Assembly: GCF_007289895.1 (NCBI RefSeq)
Contig: NZ_CP041660.1
Span: 2,046,001-2,110,000 of the forward strand
Source of the DNA: Catenovulum sediminis
Lineage (GTDB): Bacteria; Pseudomonadota; Gammaproteobacteria; Enterobacterales; Alteromonadaceae
Length of the DNA: 64,000 nucleotides
Direction: 5' to 3'
Shown here one piece after another: positions 29,659 through 38,457 of this stretch. Numbering within the stretch: the stretch's first letter is position 1; the number at the start of each line of letters is the position of its first letter. Made by a program: the position numbers and the translations under genes. The notes beneath the pieces were generated by a model, which ran no database searches, had not been told where the DNA came from, and saw nothing but the letters and a program-made list of their open reading frames with translations.

Positions 29659-30423
29659 ATGACAAAGAATCGAATCGCAACAGCCATTCTGTTAACCACC
29701 AGTATAATGGTGAGTCCGCTGGCGAATGCTGAGTCTTGGTTTGAAAAAGGCTTGGAAATGCTTACAGGCGGCGCGGACAAACAAAATAGCGCTGATGACA
29801 ATAATGACAAAGGTGAGTTTTCTAGCGATGATTTATCTACTGCCTTTAAGCAGGCTTTAAAAATAGGTACTGAAAATGTCGTCAATCAATTAGGCCAAGA
29901 AGGCGGTTTTAATGCAGATCCTTTAGTGCATATTCCGCTTCCAGAAGAGTTTAATAAAATAAAAAAATACTTAGACAAAGCAGGATTATCCAAATATACA
30001 GATGAACTGGAAGTTAAACTCAACCGGGCTGCTGAAGCTGCAACACCGCAAGCCAAAGCTTTGTTTATTGATGCCATCAAGGAGATGAGTTTTAGTGATG
30101 TAAAAGCCATCTATACAGGTCCTAATGATTCTGCAACTCAGTATTTTCAAAACAAAATGTCGGCCCCGTTAAAGGCTAAGATGCAGCCGATAGTTAACGC
30201 CAGTTTAGAAGATGTTGGTGCTATTCAGTTGTACGACAAGGTCGTTGACAGGTATAAAAAGATTCCATTTGTTCCAGACATCAAAGCAGATTTAACAGAA
30301 CACGTTATAGATAAGGGCATTCAGGGTATTTTCTTTTACATGGCACAAGAGGAAACTAAGATCCGCGAAAACCCCGAGCAACAAACGACCGAGCTGCTAA
30401 AAAAGGTATTTGGACTCAACTAA
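29659..30423 (+). CDS. DUF4197 domain-containing periplasmic protein
   Basis: Exported protein of unknown function. ATG at 29659 is chosen because AGGA (29647-29650) lies eight bases before it and it gives a clean signal peptide (MTKNRIATAILL...LANA, cleavage near residue 24). ATG at 29650 and an upstream TTG are alternatives. The mature part begins with an acidic, Asp/Asn-rich linker, then the DUF4197 domain (GFNADPLVHIPLP...YTGPNDSATQYF...DLYDKVV-like). It is probably in one transcript with the TIGR03546/03545 pair. Confidence 0.8.
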   Translation: MTKNRIATAILLTTSIMVSPLANAESWFEKGLEMLTGGADKQNSADDNNDKGEFSSDDLSTAFKQALKIGTENVVNQLGQEGGFNADPLVHIPLPEEFNKIKKYLDKAGLSKYTDELEVKLNRAAEAATPQAKALFIDAIKEMSFSDVKAIYTGPNDSATQYFQNKMSAPLKAKMQPIVNASLEDVGAIQLYDKVVDRYKKIPFVPDIKADLTEHVIDKGIQGIFFYMAQEETKIRENPEQQTTELLKKVFGLN

Positions 30424-30448
30424 ATATATTGTCAGTATACTGGCTGAA

Positions 30449-30485
30449 TGATTTGGGTTGTTAACTAAAATATCAACCCAAATCA
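30449..30485. terminator. Hairpin between the convergent DUF4197 and rsmE genes
   Basis: Perfect 12-bp inverted repeat TGATTTGGGTTG (30449-30460) and its complement (30474-30485) with a 13-nt loop. It includes the rsmE stop codon. Neither side has a long T run, so termination is plausible from position and stem strength only. Confidence 0.45.
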
Positions 30486-31204
30486 CCCAATATACACTGC
30501 AACATACTAATAGCCGCTAAGCCAGCTGTTTCGGTGCGCAGTACCCTAGGACCCATTAAAATATCAGTGAAATTAGCCTGCCGCGCTTTTTCAATTTCTT
30601 CATCTGACAACCCGCCTTCTGGGCCAATTAATAACTGCACTTGTTGTGTCTTTTTATCTAATCCGCCAATGCCAAACTTGGCTTGTGGATGCAGATTCAA
30701 GCGTACACCTGAAAATGAGGTGTTGAGTAATTCTTCTAATTGAATAACGGGGTTAACTTTAGGTACAAAAGCACGGCCACATTGCTCACAGGCGGATTGC
30801 ACGATCTTTTGCCATTGCTCGGTTTTTTTCTGCATGCGCTCTGCGTTTAACTTAACCCCACAACGTTCACTAATCAGCGGGCTAATTTCATGCACCCCTA
30901 ATTCAACCGCTTTTTGCAGGGTAAAGTCCATTTTATCACCGCGCGAAATCACCTGAGCTAAATGAATCTTTAACTGTGATTCGTTATTTACTGAATTTTT
31001 TTCTTTGATCTTAACTCTAACGCTTTTACGTTCAACTTGAATGATTTCGCATTCATAGTCAAAACCATTACCATTAAATAGCACAATTGGATGACCATTT
31101 TGTAAACGTAGTACACGTCCAACATGGTTGGCGGCATCTGAACTTAACTCTAGTTCTGAGTTAACAATGAGTTCTTCGGGCTGAAAAATTCGGGTTAAAC
31201 GCAT
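30473..31204 (-). CDS. rsmE: 16S rRNA (uracil(1498)-N(3))-methyltransferase
   Basis: SPOUT-class methyltransferase for U1498 of 16S rRNA. The 243 residues begin MRLTRIFQPEEL, followed by the PUA-like N-terminal domain (HVGRVLRLQNGHPIVLFNG) and the trefoil-knot motifs LLIGPEGGLSDEEIE and MGPRVLRTETAGLAAISMLQ. It is convergent with the DUF4197 gene. The gene upstream on the same strand encodes a 2OG oxygenase. Confidence 0.95.
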   Translation of the reverse strand: MRLTRIFQPEELIVNSELELSSDAANHVGRVLRLQNGHPIVLFNGNGFDYECEIIQVERKSVRVKIKEKNSVNNESQLKIHLAQVISRGDKMDFTLQKAVELGVHEISPLISERCGVKLNAERMQKKTEQWQKIVQSACEQCGRAFVPKVNPVIQLEELLNTSFSGVRLNLHPQAKFGIGGLDKKTQQVQLLIGPEGGLSDEEIEKARQANFTDILMGPRVLRTETAGLAAISMLQCILGDLG

Positions 31205-31212
31205 GATACAAA

Positions 31213-31869
31213 TTACCTTGGTGGATCAATATGATTACTGATACTGGCGTTGAGTCTAAACCAGCCAGCGATACTGTAGCGGCTTTTGGTCGCGGGTAAA
31301 ACCTCATGCGGAAATTCTTCACTTAAAAAAATGACCAAAGTACCGGCACTAGGAATAACCCGAGTTAACTCGATGTGCGGGTGCTGAGGATCATAAATAA
31401 CGAGCTCGCCACCGTCTTCTGCTTGCCAGTTTGGGTTGAGGTAATAAACCGTTGATAAAATACGATTGGCTTGGCCTTTAAACGCATCTACATGGGTTTT
31501 ATAGAATGCCCCCGGTTGATATTGCGCAAAGTGAGATTCATAGCTAAATAAACCTAAATATAATTGACGATTAAGGCTTAACCTTAATTCGTCCATTTGG
31601 TTTAGCCATGCAGTTTCGGCTGCTGAATTGTGCTGAATCCATTTTATTTTGTCGCGACGCACAAAATGATTGATATTTTCATCCTGTTCACGACCGATAG
31701 CTGCTTGTTTTAATTGGCTTTCTTCTAACTGCAGCACATGCGCAATGAGCTGGTTTTCCAGCTCATGGTTAAAAGCGTGCTCAATAATCGCAAAGCCTTT
31801 GTTTTGTAAGGCTTGCGATATGGCTAGAAAGTTTAGATTATCAGAATCTGGTAGCGCTGATTCAAACAT
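31213..31869 (-). CDS. 2OG-Fe(II) oxygenase, prolyl-4-hydroxylase-like
   Basis: Non-haem iron dioxygenase of unknown substrate. From the ATG at 31869 (218 residues) the double-stranded beta-helix core shows the facial triad H126, D128 and H188 and the 2-oxoglutarate arginine R197 in TKSRYSIAGWFR. An in-frame GTG at 31896 would add nine residues and has no ribosome site. It lies eight bases upstream of rsmE on the same strand, so co-transcription is likely. Family members hydroxylate proteins or small molecules; nothing here identifies the target. Confidence 0.8.
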   Translation of the reverse strand: MFESALPDSDNLNFLAISQALQNKGFAIIEHAFNHELENQLIAHVLQLEESQLKQAAIGREQDENINHFVRRDKIKWIQHNSAAETAWLNQMDELRLSLNRQLYLGLFSYESHFAQYQPGAFYKTHVDAFKGQANRILSTVYYLNPNWQAEDGGELVIYDPQHPHIELTRVIPSAGTLVIFLSEEFPHEVLPATKSRYSIAGWFRLNASISNHIDPPR

Positions 31870-31943
31870 GCGTGAACTCAAATAAATAGATGACACGCTA
31901 TTTTATATCAAGATTCCAGATTGCCAAGATAAATACAGGTTAA

Positions 31944-32924
31944 TTAGATACCACCACGAATATGCTGTCTAACTTGTTGTAGATAAAAATCATTAAGCTG
32001 ACTGTGCAATGCTGCAGGTAAAGCAGGCAGCTGACTGCATTTTGCATTATTGTCGACTTGTTGAGCCTTGCTGGCGCCTGCAATGATGGTACTGACTTGT
32101 GGTTGATCTAAAATCCAGCGCATCGCCAGTTGCAATAGATTGATATTGGCCGGTAATAAATTTTTTAACGCATCTGCTAATTCAACACCTTTAGCAAATG
32201 GCATACCGTTAAAAGTTTCACCCACATGGAAGGCTGCACCGTCGCGGTTGTAGTTACGGTGATCACTTGCTGAGAATTGACGATCTTTGCGCATTGCGCC
32301 AGACAATAAACCACTGGCTAACGGTAAGCGTACAATAATACCAACATTTTTTTCTGCGGCTTTGGGTAAAATATGCTGAATGGCATCTTGTCGGAAAACA
32401 TTAAAGATTATTTGCAAGCTGGTGACTTGACTGTTTTGTAAACAAAATTGTGCCTCATCTAGCATTTCAACACTGGCACCATAATGTTTTATCAAGCCTT
32501 TTTTTTGCAAGTTTTCCAGCCAATGAAAAATCTCGCCATCCAATAAAACTTCGCTTGGAATACAATGTAACTGCACCAGATCCAGAGCTTCAATGCCTAA
32601 ACGCTTAATTGAACCCTCGATATTTTTACGTACCTTTTGTTCACTATACCCATCGGGAAACAATGCACCGTCTCGACCCACTTTTGTGGCAATGTAAGGT
32701 TTGTTGGTTTGGGTTTTTAACCAGTTTCCGATGCGAGTCTCACTAAGCCCTGCACCATACACATCTGCTGTGTCTAAAAAATTAATGCCATTTTCAACGG
32801 CTGTGTCTAATATTTTAAAAGCTTCACTGTCGCTAATATCACCAAAATCATTGCCCAACTGCCAGCAGCCTAAACCAATTTCTGATACTTCTAAATCACT
32901 AGAACCTAGTTTTCGTGTGTGCAT
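31944..32924 (-). CDS. Aldo/keto reductase
   Basis: NAD(P)H-dependent oxidoreductase with a TIM barrel. The 326 residues carry the catalytic tetrad: D51, Y56 (DTADVYGAG), K81 (ATKVG) and H120 (LVQLHC). The C-terminal IIAGASKAQQV region binds cofactor phosphate. The substrate is unknown. It is divergent from a LysR regulator gene with 148 bases between, the usual arrangement for a regulator and its target. Confidence 0.88.
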   Translation of the reverse strand: MHTRKLGSSDLEVSEIGLGCWQLGNDFGDISDSEAFKILDTAVENGINFLDTADVYGAGLSETRIGNWLKTQTNKPYIATKVGRDGALFPDGYSEQKVRKNIEGSIKRLGIEALDLVQLHCIPSEVLLDGEIFHWLENLQKKGLIKHYGASVEMLDEAQFCLQNSQVTSLQIIFNVFRQDAIQHILPKAAEKNVGIIVRLPLASGLLSGAMRKDRQFSASDHRNYNRDGAAFHVGETFNGMPFAKGVELADALKNLLPANINLLQLAMRWILDQPQVSTIIAGASKAQQVDNNAKCSQLPALPAALHSQLNDFYLQQVRQHIRGGI

Positions 32925-33020
32925 TTTACTCTCCTGAAATTAAATTGACTCCGTTGTCGTTAATGCGCCTATAGACAGGGTTATTCACCCTCGGAGTCTT
33001 AAAGAGTTTAACTTTTGTAT

Positions 33021-33046
33021 TATTGGTAATATATACTTAACCAATA
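33021..33046. promoter_or_regulatory. Candidate LysR-type operator between the reductase and regulator genes
   Basis: Inverted repeat TATTGGT-AA / TT-AACCAATA (33021-33029 and 33037-33046) centred in the divergent promoter region. It has the ATTGGT-N12-ACCAAT form expected of a T-N11-A type LysR site and lies about 27 bases before the regulator start. Confidence 0.4.
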
Positions 33047-33072
33047 TACATATTGTTTAGAAAAATTTTACA

Positions 33073-33981
33073 ATGATGAAAGGTTTAAACGAATTTATTA
33101 TGGTGGTTGAGCAAGGTAATTTTTCATCTGCTGCAGAAAAGTTAGGTACAACCAGAGCGCGTGTTAGTCAGGTTATCGCTGAGTTAGAGTTGAATTTGGG
33201 GACACAGCTATTTAAACGCTCTACACGTTCAATGCAATTAACTTCAATAGGTCAGGCTTTTTATCAGCAAAGCCGGCAAGGACTTATCGTGTTAGAGCAG
33301 GCGGTTGAACAAGTTAAAGTTAAGCAGAATCAATTGGCCGGCAATATTAAAGTTAACTCGGTCGGTGGCCTGTTTGCAGAACAAATATTAGCCCCAGTGA
33401 TAATGGACTTTATGCAACAGTATCCGAACATCAATATTGAATTGGATTTTTCCAGCGATCACATAGATTTAATCGCGGACAAATACGATCTAGCTGTCCG
33501 CATGGGGGATTTACCGGATTCAAATTTAATTGCAAGACCTTTAGTGTATTACCCATCCTATGTTTGTGCATCTGCTGATTATTTAAATCAATTTGCTGAA
33601 ATTACCCACCCTAAATATTTAGAGCAACATAGGTGTATAGTCGGTAGCATGAAAAAGTGGACTTTTTATCAAGACAAAAAAGATATAAAAGGACATAAAA
33701 GCGACAAATATGAAATACACGTAGAAGGTCAACTGGTTTGCGCGAATGGACACATTGCGAAACAAGCCGCATTAAAAGGGTGTGGGATTGTCAGGTTACC
33801 TGCTTATTATGTAGCACAGGAAATTGAACAGGGTATTTTACAACCCGCAGTTAAACACTGGCAAACTAAAGGCAGTCAGGTTTCTTTAGTGTATGCAAAA
33901 ACTGATTATAGGGCTGCTAGATTGCAGTTATTCATAGAATATTTATGTAATGTGTTTAGAAACAAAACACCCGCGGTATGA
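33073..33981 (+). CDS. LysR family transcriptional regulator
   Basis: 302 residues with an N-terminal winged helix-turn-helix (residues about 1-60; NFSSAAEKLGTTRARVSQVIAELE) and a periplasmic-binding-like co-inducer domain. The pattern (LFKRSTRSMQLTSIGQAFYQ and VRMGDLPDSNLIARPL) places it in the CrgA/AaeR-like subgroup. It probably controls the divergent aldo/keto reductase gene and itself. The inducer is unknown. A terminator hairpin overlaps its stop codon. Confidence 0.88.
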   Translation: MMKGLNEFIMVVEQGNFSSAAEKLGTTRARVSQVIAELELNLGTQLFKRSTRSMQLTSIGQAFYQQSRQGLIVLEQAVEQVKVKQNQLAGNIKVNSVGGLFAEQILAPVIMDFMQQYPNINIELDFSSDHIDLIADKYDLAVRMGDLPDSNLIARPLVYYPSYVCASADYLNQFAEITHPKYLEQHRCIVGSMKKWTFYQDKKDIKGHKSDKYEIHVEGQLVCANGHIAKQAALKGCGIVRLPAYYVAQEIEQGILQPAVKHWQTKGSQVSLVYAKTDYRAARLQLFIEYLCNVFRNKTPAV

Positions 33982-33991
33982 GCGGGTGTTT
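33965..33991. terminator. Bidirectional terminator between the LysR gene and mdh
   Basis: Perfect 10-bp stem AAACACCCGC (33965-33974) and GCGGGTGTTT (33982-33991) with a 7-nt loop spanning the LysR stop codon. It has A-rich and T-rich flanks on both strands and lies 39 bases beyond the mdh stop on the other strand. Confidence 0.65.
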
Positions 33992-34029
33992 AAAATATTT
34001 GATTCAGCTATTAAATGCAGCCGTACAGA

Positions 34030-34968
34030 TTAATCTGCTTGACCGAATTCAACACCTTTTTCAATGTCACCTTTTAAGGTCGGTAACATGTCGTCTAACG
34101 CTTTTTGTTCAAAAGCACTCAGTGAACCGTAATCTAAAATTGTTTCGACGCCGTCTTTACCTAATTTTACAGGCTGTGCGAAGAAGTCGGCGTTGTCACC
34201 GCTGCCTTGAACGTATGCACATTCAATAACATCTTCGCCTTGTAAACCTTTGATTAAAGACAAACCAAAACGTGCCGCAGCCTGACCCATAGAAAGCGTT
34301 GCTGATCCGCCACCCGCTTTTGCTTCTACAACTTCAGTACCTGCATTTTGGATACGTGTTGTTAAGCTTGCGATTTCTTCATCAGAAAAAGAAACACCAT
34401 CAATTTGTGACAACAATGGTAAAATGGTCACACCACTATGGCCACCAATTACGTCTACTTTAACATCTTGAGTTGATTTACCTTTTGCTTCTGCTACAAA
34501 AGTTTCAGCTCGGATAACATCTAAAGTTGTTACACCGAACAAACGTTTTGGATCGTAAACACCGGCTTTTTTCAATACTTCTGCCGCAATTGGCACAGTT
34601 GTATTTACCGGGTTAGTGATGATACCCAACAAAGCTTTAGGACAAACTTCAGCTACTTTGCCAGCTAACGTTTTAATGATACCCGCGTTAATGTTAAACA
34701 AGTCAGCGCGGTCCATACCCGGCTTACGAGCAACACCTGCAGAAATCAATACAACGTCTGCGCCTTCTAATGCTGGGCTACAATCTTCGCCAGCAAAACC
34801 TGTGACTTCAACGTCAGTTGGAATATGGCTTAAATCTTTTGCAACACCCGGAGTAACAGGTGCAATATCATATAGGCTAAGTTGTGAACCCGCCGGTAAG
34901 TTTAGTTTAAGTAACAAGCCTAATGCTTGACCAATGCCACCAGCAGCACCAATAACAGCAACTTTCAT
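34030..34968 (-). CDS. mdh: Malate dehydrogenase
   Basis: NAD-dependent TCA-cycle enzyme. The ATG at 34968 is chosen because GGAG lies six bases before it, and it gives 312 residues, the length of the E. coli enzyme. The in-frame ATG at 34980 overlaps that ribosome site. Motifs: [20 protein letters not shown] (NAD loop), [17 protein letters not shown] (active loop) and [15 protein letters not shown] with the catalytic histidine. Confidence 0.96.
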   Translation of the reverse strand: MKVAVIGAAGGIGQALGLLLKLNLPAGSQLSLYDIAPVTPGVAKDLSHIPTDVEVTGFAGEDCSPALEGADVVLISAGVARKPGMDRADLFNINAGIIKTLAGKVAEVCPKALLGIITNPVNTTVPIAAEVLKKAGVYDPKRLFGVTTLDVIRAETFVAEAKGKSTQDVKVDVIGGHSGVTILPLLSQIDGVSFSDEEIASLTTRIQNAGTEVVEAKAGGGSATLSMGQAAARFGLSLIKGLQGEDVIECAYVQGSGDNADFFAQPVKLGKDGVETILDYGSLSAFEQKALDDMLPTLKGDIEKGVEFGQAD

Positions 34969-35087
34969 TTTGTTCTCCATTGCTCAAAAATTGTGATACA
35001 AGATAAAAGATTGATCATCAAATGACAATTCAAGTTGGGTTAATTTGACTATCAATAATTTGTATACCCACTATAGCGTTTTTTTGC

Positions 35088-36659
35088 TTAGATACCAGCT
35101 CCGGATGGACCAGCTTGTCTAATTTTTTCGTCAACTTGATATTGTTTAAAATTGTCGATAAAGCGGTTTGCCAGTTGCAGTGCTGTTGACCGGTAATCAA
35201 CTGGGTTGTGCCAGTTTTTTTCAGGCCACAATAATGTTTCATCTAATCCGTTAAGATGATTAGGGACGGTTAAATTCATAATCTCCATTTTACGGCAATC
35301 ATCTTTATCAATTTTACCTTCTACAATCGCGCTGATAACCGCTCGTGTTTCGTCAATGCTAAATCTGCGACCATTTGGGTAAGGGCCGCCCGTCCAACCG
35401 GTATTGACTAGGTAAACGGGGGTATTGGTTTCGGTCAGTCTTTTTATCAATAAATTGGCATAGTCTGCGGCAGGGCGTGGGAAAAATGGAGCGCCAAAAC
35501 AAGTGCTAAAGGTTGCACCTATTGCAGCCTGACTACCGATTTCTGTTGAACCGACTAAAGCGGTATAACCACTTAAAAAATGATAGGCCGCAGCATATTG
35601 GTCTAAAATCGCAATCGGTGGTAATACACTGCTTAGATCGCAGGTTAAAAATATTACAGCACTGGGGTGTCCGCCTTTATTTGCTGTTACTCGTTTGGGG
35701 ATGTGCTCTAGCGGATAGGAAACACGGGTATTGGCGGTAAGTGAATCATCTTCGTATTTTTCGATTCGTTCTTTGTCTAGCACCACATTTTCCAATACGG
35801 CACCAAATTTTATGGCATACCAAATTAAAGGCTCTTGTTTTTCGGATAAATCAATGCACTTAGCATAACAGCCACCTTCTAAATTAAATATCCCATTTCT
35901 TGACCAGCCATGCTCGTCATCACCAATTAAATATCGTTTAGGATCTGCCGACAGAGTGGTTTTACCTGTACCTGACAAACCAAAATATAAAGCAGTACGG
36001 CTTGTTTTATCCGCAGTTTCAGCATTGGCGGAACAGTGCATGGGCAAAATATCATGTTCCGCTAGCAAGAAGTTTTGCACCGAGAATAAGGCTTTTTTCA
36101 TTTCACCGGCATACGGCATGCCAGCTAATAAAACACGTTGCGAAGCAAAATCTATGATGACTGCGCCATCGCTATGTGTTCCATGTTTATCTGGGTGACA
36201 GGTAAACCCCGGCGCGTTTAATACTTGCCAGTTAAGCTTCTGAATGTTACTTCCAGATGAGGTTTGATTAGCTCGTTTACGGATAAACATATTATGCGCA
36301 AACAGTTGATGCCAAGCTGTTTGCGTTAATACTTCGACCTCTAAACAATTTTCTTCATCAGCCCCAACTTGATAATTACCTAAATAATGAGGTTGACTCT
36401 GTAAGTAATGGTGTACTTCAAACCACAAGTTTTCAAAGTCATTGGCAGAAAAAGGTTTATTGATTTTGCCCCAATCAATTTTGTCTTTAGTTTCAGGTTC
36501 TTTGACGATAAACCTATCAAGCGGTGAGCGGCCAGTTCGGCTACCGGTTGATACTGCTAAAGCACCAGAGGCAGTTAACCGACCTTCATTGTTTTGAATC
36601 GCGTGTTCTATTAGCTCAGCTGCAGTAAGAGAGACATAAGGTTTAAAATGCGCATGCAT
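35088..36659 (-). CDS. pckA: Phosphoenolpyruvate carboxykinase (ATP)
   Basis: Gluconeogenic enzyme converting oxaloacetate to PEP. The start at 36659 has AGAGG just upstream and gives 523 residues; the longer open frame to 36749 would add 30 unlikely Cys-rich residues. The P loop is GLSGTGKTTLS, and the kinase-2 metal site is YLIGDDEHGW. In many gammaproteobacteria hslO and hslR are its neighbours; here they lie about 18 kb away behind an ectoine and glycosidase block. Confidence 0.96.
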   Translation of the reverse strand: MHAHFKPYVSLTAAELIEHAIQNNEGRLTASGALAVSTGSRTGRSPLDRFIVKEPETKDKIDWGKINKPFSANDFENLWFEVHHYLQSQPHYLGNYQVGADEENCLEVEVLTQTAWHQLFAHNMFIRKRANQTSSGSNIQKLNWQVLNAPGFTCHPDKHGTHSDGAVIIDFASQRVLLAGMPYAGEMKKALFSVQNFLLAEHDILPMHCSANAETADKTSRTALYFGLSGTGKTTLSADPKRYLIGDDEHGWSRNGIFNLEGGCYAKCIDLSEKQEPLIWYAIKFGAVLENVVLDKERIEKYEDDSLTANTRVSYPLEHIPKRVTANKGGHPSAVIFLTCDLSSVLPPIAILDQYAAAYHFLSGYTALVGSTEIGSQAAIGATFSTCFGAPFFPRPAADYANLLIKRLTETNTPVYLVNTGWTGGPYPNGRRFSIDETRAVISAIVEGKIDKDDCRKMEIMNLTVPNHLNGLDETLLWPEKNWHNPVDYRSTALQLANRFIDNFKQYQVDEKIRQAGPSGAGI

Positions 36660-36748
36660 ACTAACCTCTTTTTCGTAACGTAAACAATTGTCTCCTGAGT
36701 ATAGAAGGTTGCAGAAATATTGCCTGTGGCAACAGGCAAAAAAGTTCA

Positions 36749-37321
36749 TTAACTCTTTTTATCTGCTGTGCTGCTCGTTGAAGAAACTTGTTTATAGGTC
36801 GCATTGTAGCTGTCTATATCACCTACTTCCAGCATTGGTGCAGCATCTAAATGTTGCGCATCCATCATATGCACCACGCGTTGCAGTGAGGACAAAATCA
36901 TCATTTGCTCCCAGTCTTTTAAATCTCTAAACTGGCGAATAAAGTGTTCTTGTAAAGGCAGTGGCGCTTCTCTAAGTAGCTCCAGACCCGCTTCGGTCAG
37001 ATAAGCGTGCACCTTACGTTTGTCTTGATTTGAGCGCACACGGTAAACCAGTTCTCGTTTTTCCAGACGATCTAATATGCTGGTTACCGTAGCCTGACTT
37101 AAACTCACTTCATTGGCAATTTCACCAATGGTTACTTCGCCCTGATCATGTATAGCACGCAATAATAATAACTGAGGTGCCGTAATTCCGGCTGTTTTTA
37201 CCAATTGTTTAGAGTGCAAATCAGTTGCTCGAATAAGTCGACGCAATGTGACTAACACTTCTTCAATTGTTTCTATTTGAGTCAAATTCAGCTCCGCGAT
37301 AGGGTTAATTTTTGCTGGCAT
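36749..37321 (-). CDS. ectR: MarR family regulator of ectoine synthesis, EctR type
   Basis: 190-residue winged-helix repressor. The MarR core (about residues 40-145) shows TAPQLLLLRAIHDQGEVTIGEI, the recognition helix SLSQATVTSILDRLEKRELV and the wing VRSNQDKRKVHAYLT. EctR proteins repress ectABC at low salt; position and the matching operator before ectA support that role. In most known clusters ectR sits directly beside ectA, but here a CheW-domain gene lies between them, 22 bases away on the same strand. Confidence 0.85.
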   Translation of the reverse strand: MPAKINPIAELNLTQIETIEEVLVTLRRLIRATDLHSKQLVKTAGITAPQLLLLRAIHDQGEVTIGEIANEVSLSQATVTSILDRLEKRELVYRVRSNQDKRKVHAYLTEAGLELLREAPLPLQEHFIRQFRDLKDWEQMMILSSLQRVVHMMDAQHLDAAPMLEVGDIDSYNATYKQVSSTSSTADKKS

Positions 37322-37343
37322 TATAATCTCTTCATTTGTGCAC

Positions 37344-37793
37344 TCAACTGTTAGTCAGCGCGTCAGTAATATCATCTGGCTCAGGCGCTGTTCGTTCTGC
37401 CAATTCAGCGAAATCAACGACCATGGTAAGCTGATTATTTAAATTGACTGTGCCTTTTATCCATTCTGAGTGTTCAAGCGCATTGCTTTCTATTTGGTCA
37501 GGTGAAAATTCAATTATTTGATCTACTTTATCTATGGTAATGCCCATTCGATCTGCCGTTTTTGTTTCGACAATTAAAATATTGTTTTGTACTGAATTAT
37601 TTTCGCATCTAAATAGTTTAGGGCCGTTTAAGATGGTAATAATTTCGTTGCGAATATTTAAAATACCATCCGCTTCAGCACTCGATCCAGGAAAAGGATT
37701 GCTCTCTGTATAAGGCAAAACTTCTTTAATTTCCTCGATATTGCAGCAATATCTCTCGTTTTCTATAAAAAATGATACCCATTTATCAGTCAT
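37344..37793 (-). CDS. CheW-domain protein
   Basis: 149 residues made of a single CheW domain (VSFFIENERYCCNIEEIKEVLPY...ILNIRNEIITILN...MGITIDKVDQII). CheW domains couple chemoreceptors to the CheA kinase or act as stand-alone adaptors. No other chemotaxis gene is in the window. It is probably co-transcribed with ectR and shares the divergent control region with ectA. Its role here is unknown; it could be an adaptor linking osmotic or chemotactic signalling, but that is only inference. Confidence 0.78.
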   Translation of the reverse strand: MTDKWVSFFIENERYCCNIEEIKEVLPYTESNPFPGSSAEADGILNIRNEIITILNGPKLFRCENNSVQNNILIVETKTADRMGITIDKVDQIIEFSPDQIESNALEHSEWIKGTVNLNNQLTMVVDFAELAERTAPEPDDITDALTNS

Positions 37794-37831
37794 CAGCAGT
37801 TCTTTTTAAATTAAACTAGATTTACGAATAA

Positions 37832-37849
37832 TATTTAGTGTACTATATA
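37832..37849. promoter_or_regulatory. EctR operator in the cheW-ectA divergent region
   Basis: TATTTAGT-GT-ACTATATA at 37832-37849 is a pseudo-palindrome of two 8-bp halves with a 2-bp spacer. From memory it is identical to the EctR1 site reported for Methylomicrobium alcaliphilum. It lies about 70 bases before the ectA ATG and 39 bases before the divergent cheW start, so it could control both transcripts. Confidence 0.72.
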
Positions 37850-37918
37850 TTTAATTGTTTAGACATCAAAATAAATTCGCGTCGTTTTGACGAGCAACAA
37901 GAGAACTAAAAATCCATT

Positions 37919-38455
37919 ATGGATAAAAATGACAGTATGAAGGGGCAACCAGAGTTTCGTTGTCCAAAAGCCGAAGATGGCTACCCAGTACACCAGTTAA
38001 TTGCGGCATGTCCGCCTCTGGATACTAACTCAGCATATTGCAACTTATTGCAATGCTCACATTTTGCTGAAACCTGCGTAATCGCCGAAATTGATGGTGA
38101 TATTGTTGGTTGGGTTTCAGCCTACATAGAACCTACCCAACCTGATACTCTTTTCATTTGGCAAATGGCCGTTTCAGAGAAAGCACGCGGATATTCGTTA
38201 GCGCGCAAAATGCTGGAGCATTTGTTGGCAAGAGAGGTGTGCAGTAAAGTTTGTTATATCGAAACAACGATAACAGCAGATAATGCCGCATCCAGAAGGG
38301 TATTTAAACGTTTAGCTGAAAATTTAGGCACTCAAATTGTTGAATCAGAGTTTTTCACAAAAGAAAAGCACTTTGGTGGTCAGCATTCAGATGAGTTTTT
38401 GTTCCGTATCGGCCCATTTTCAGTAAACACACAAATTAAGACAAACGAGGAATAG
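37919..38455 (+). CDS. ectA: L-2,4-diaminobutyrate acetyltransferase
   Basis: GNAT enzyme that N-gamma-acetylates diaminobutyrate, second step of ectoine synthesis. The 178 residues show the acetyl-CoA site WQMAVSEKARGYSLARKML and the ITADNAASRRVFKRLA block typical of EctA. An in-frame ATG at 37937 is an alternative start; both have only weak ribosome sites. First gene of the ect operon, two bases before ectB. Confidence 0.94.
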   Translation: MDKNDSMKGQPEFRCPKAEDGYPVHQLIAACPPLDTNSAYCNLLQCSHFAETCVIAEIDGDIVGWVSAYIEPTQPDTLFIWQMAVSEKARGYSLARKMLEHLLAREVCSKVCYIETTITADNAASRRVFKRLAENLGTQIVESEFFTKEKHFGGQHSDEFLFRIGPFSVNTQIKTNEE

Positions 38456-38457
38456 TC

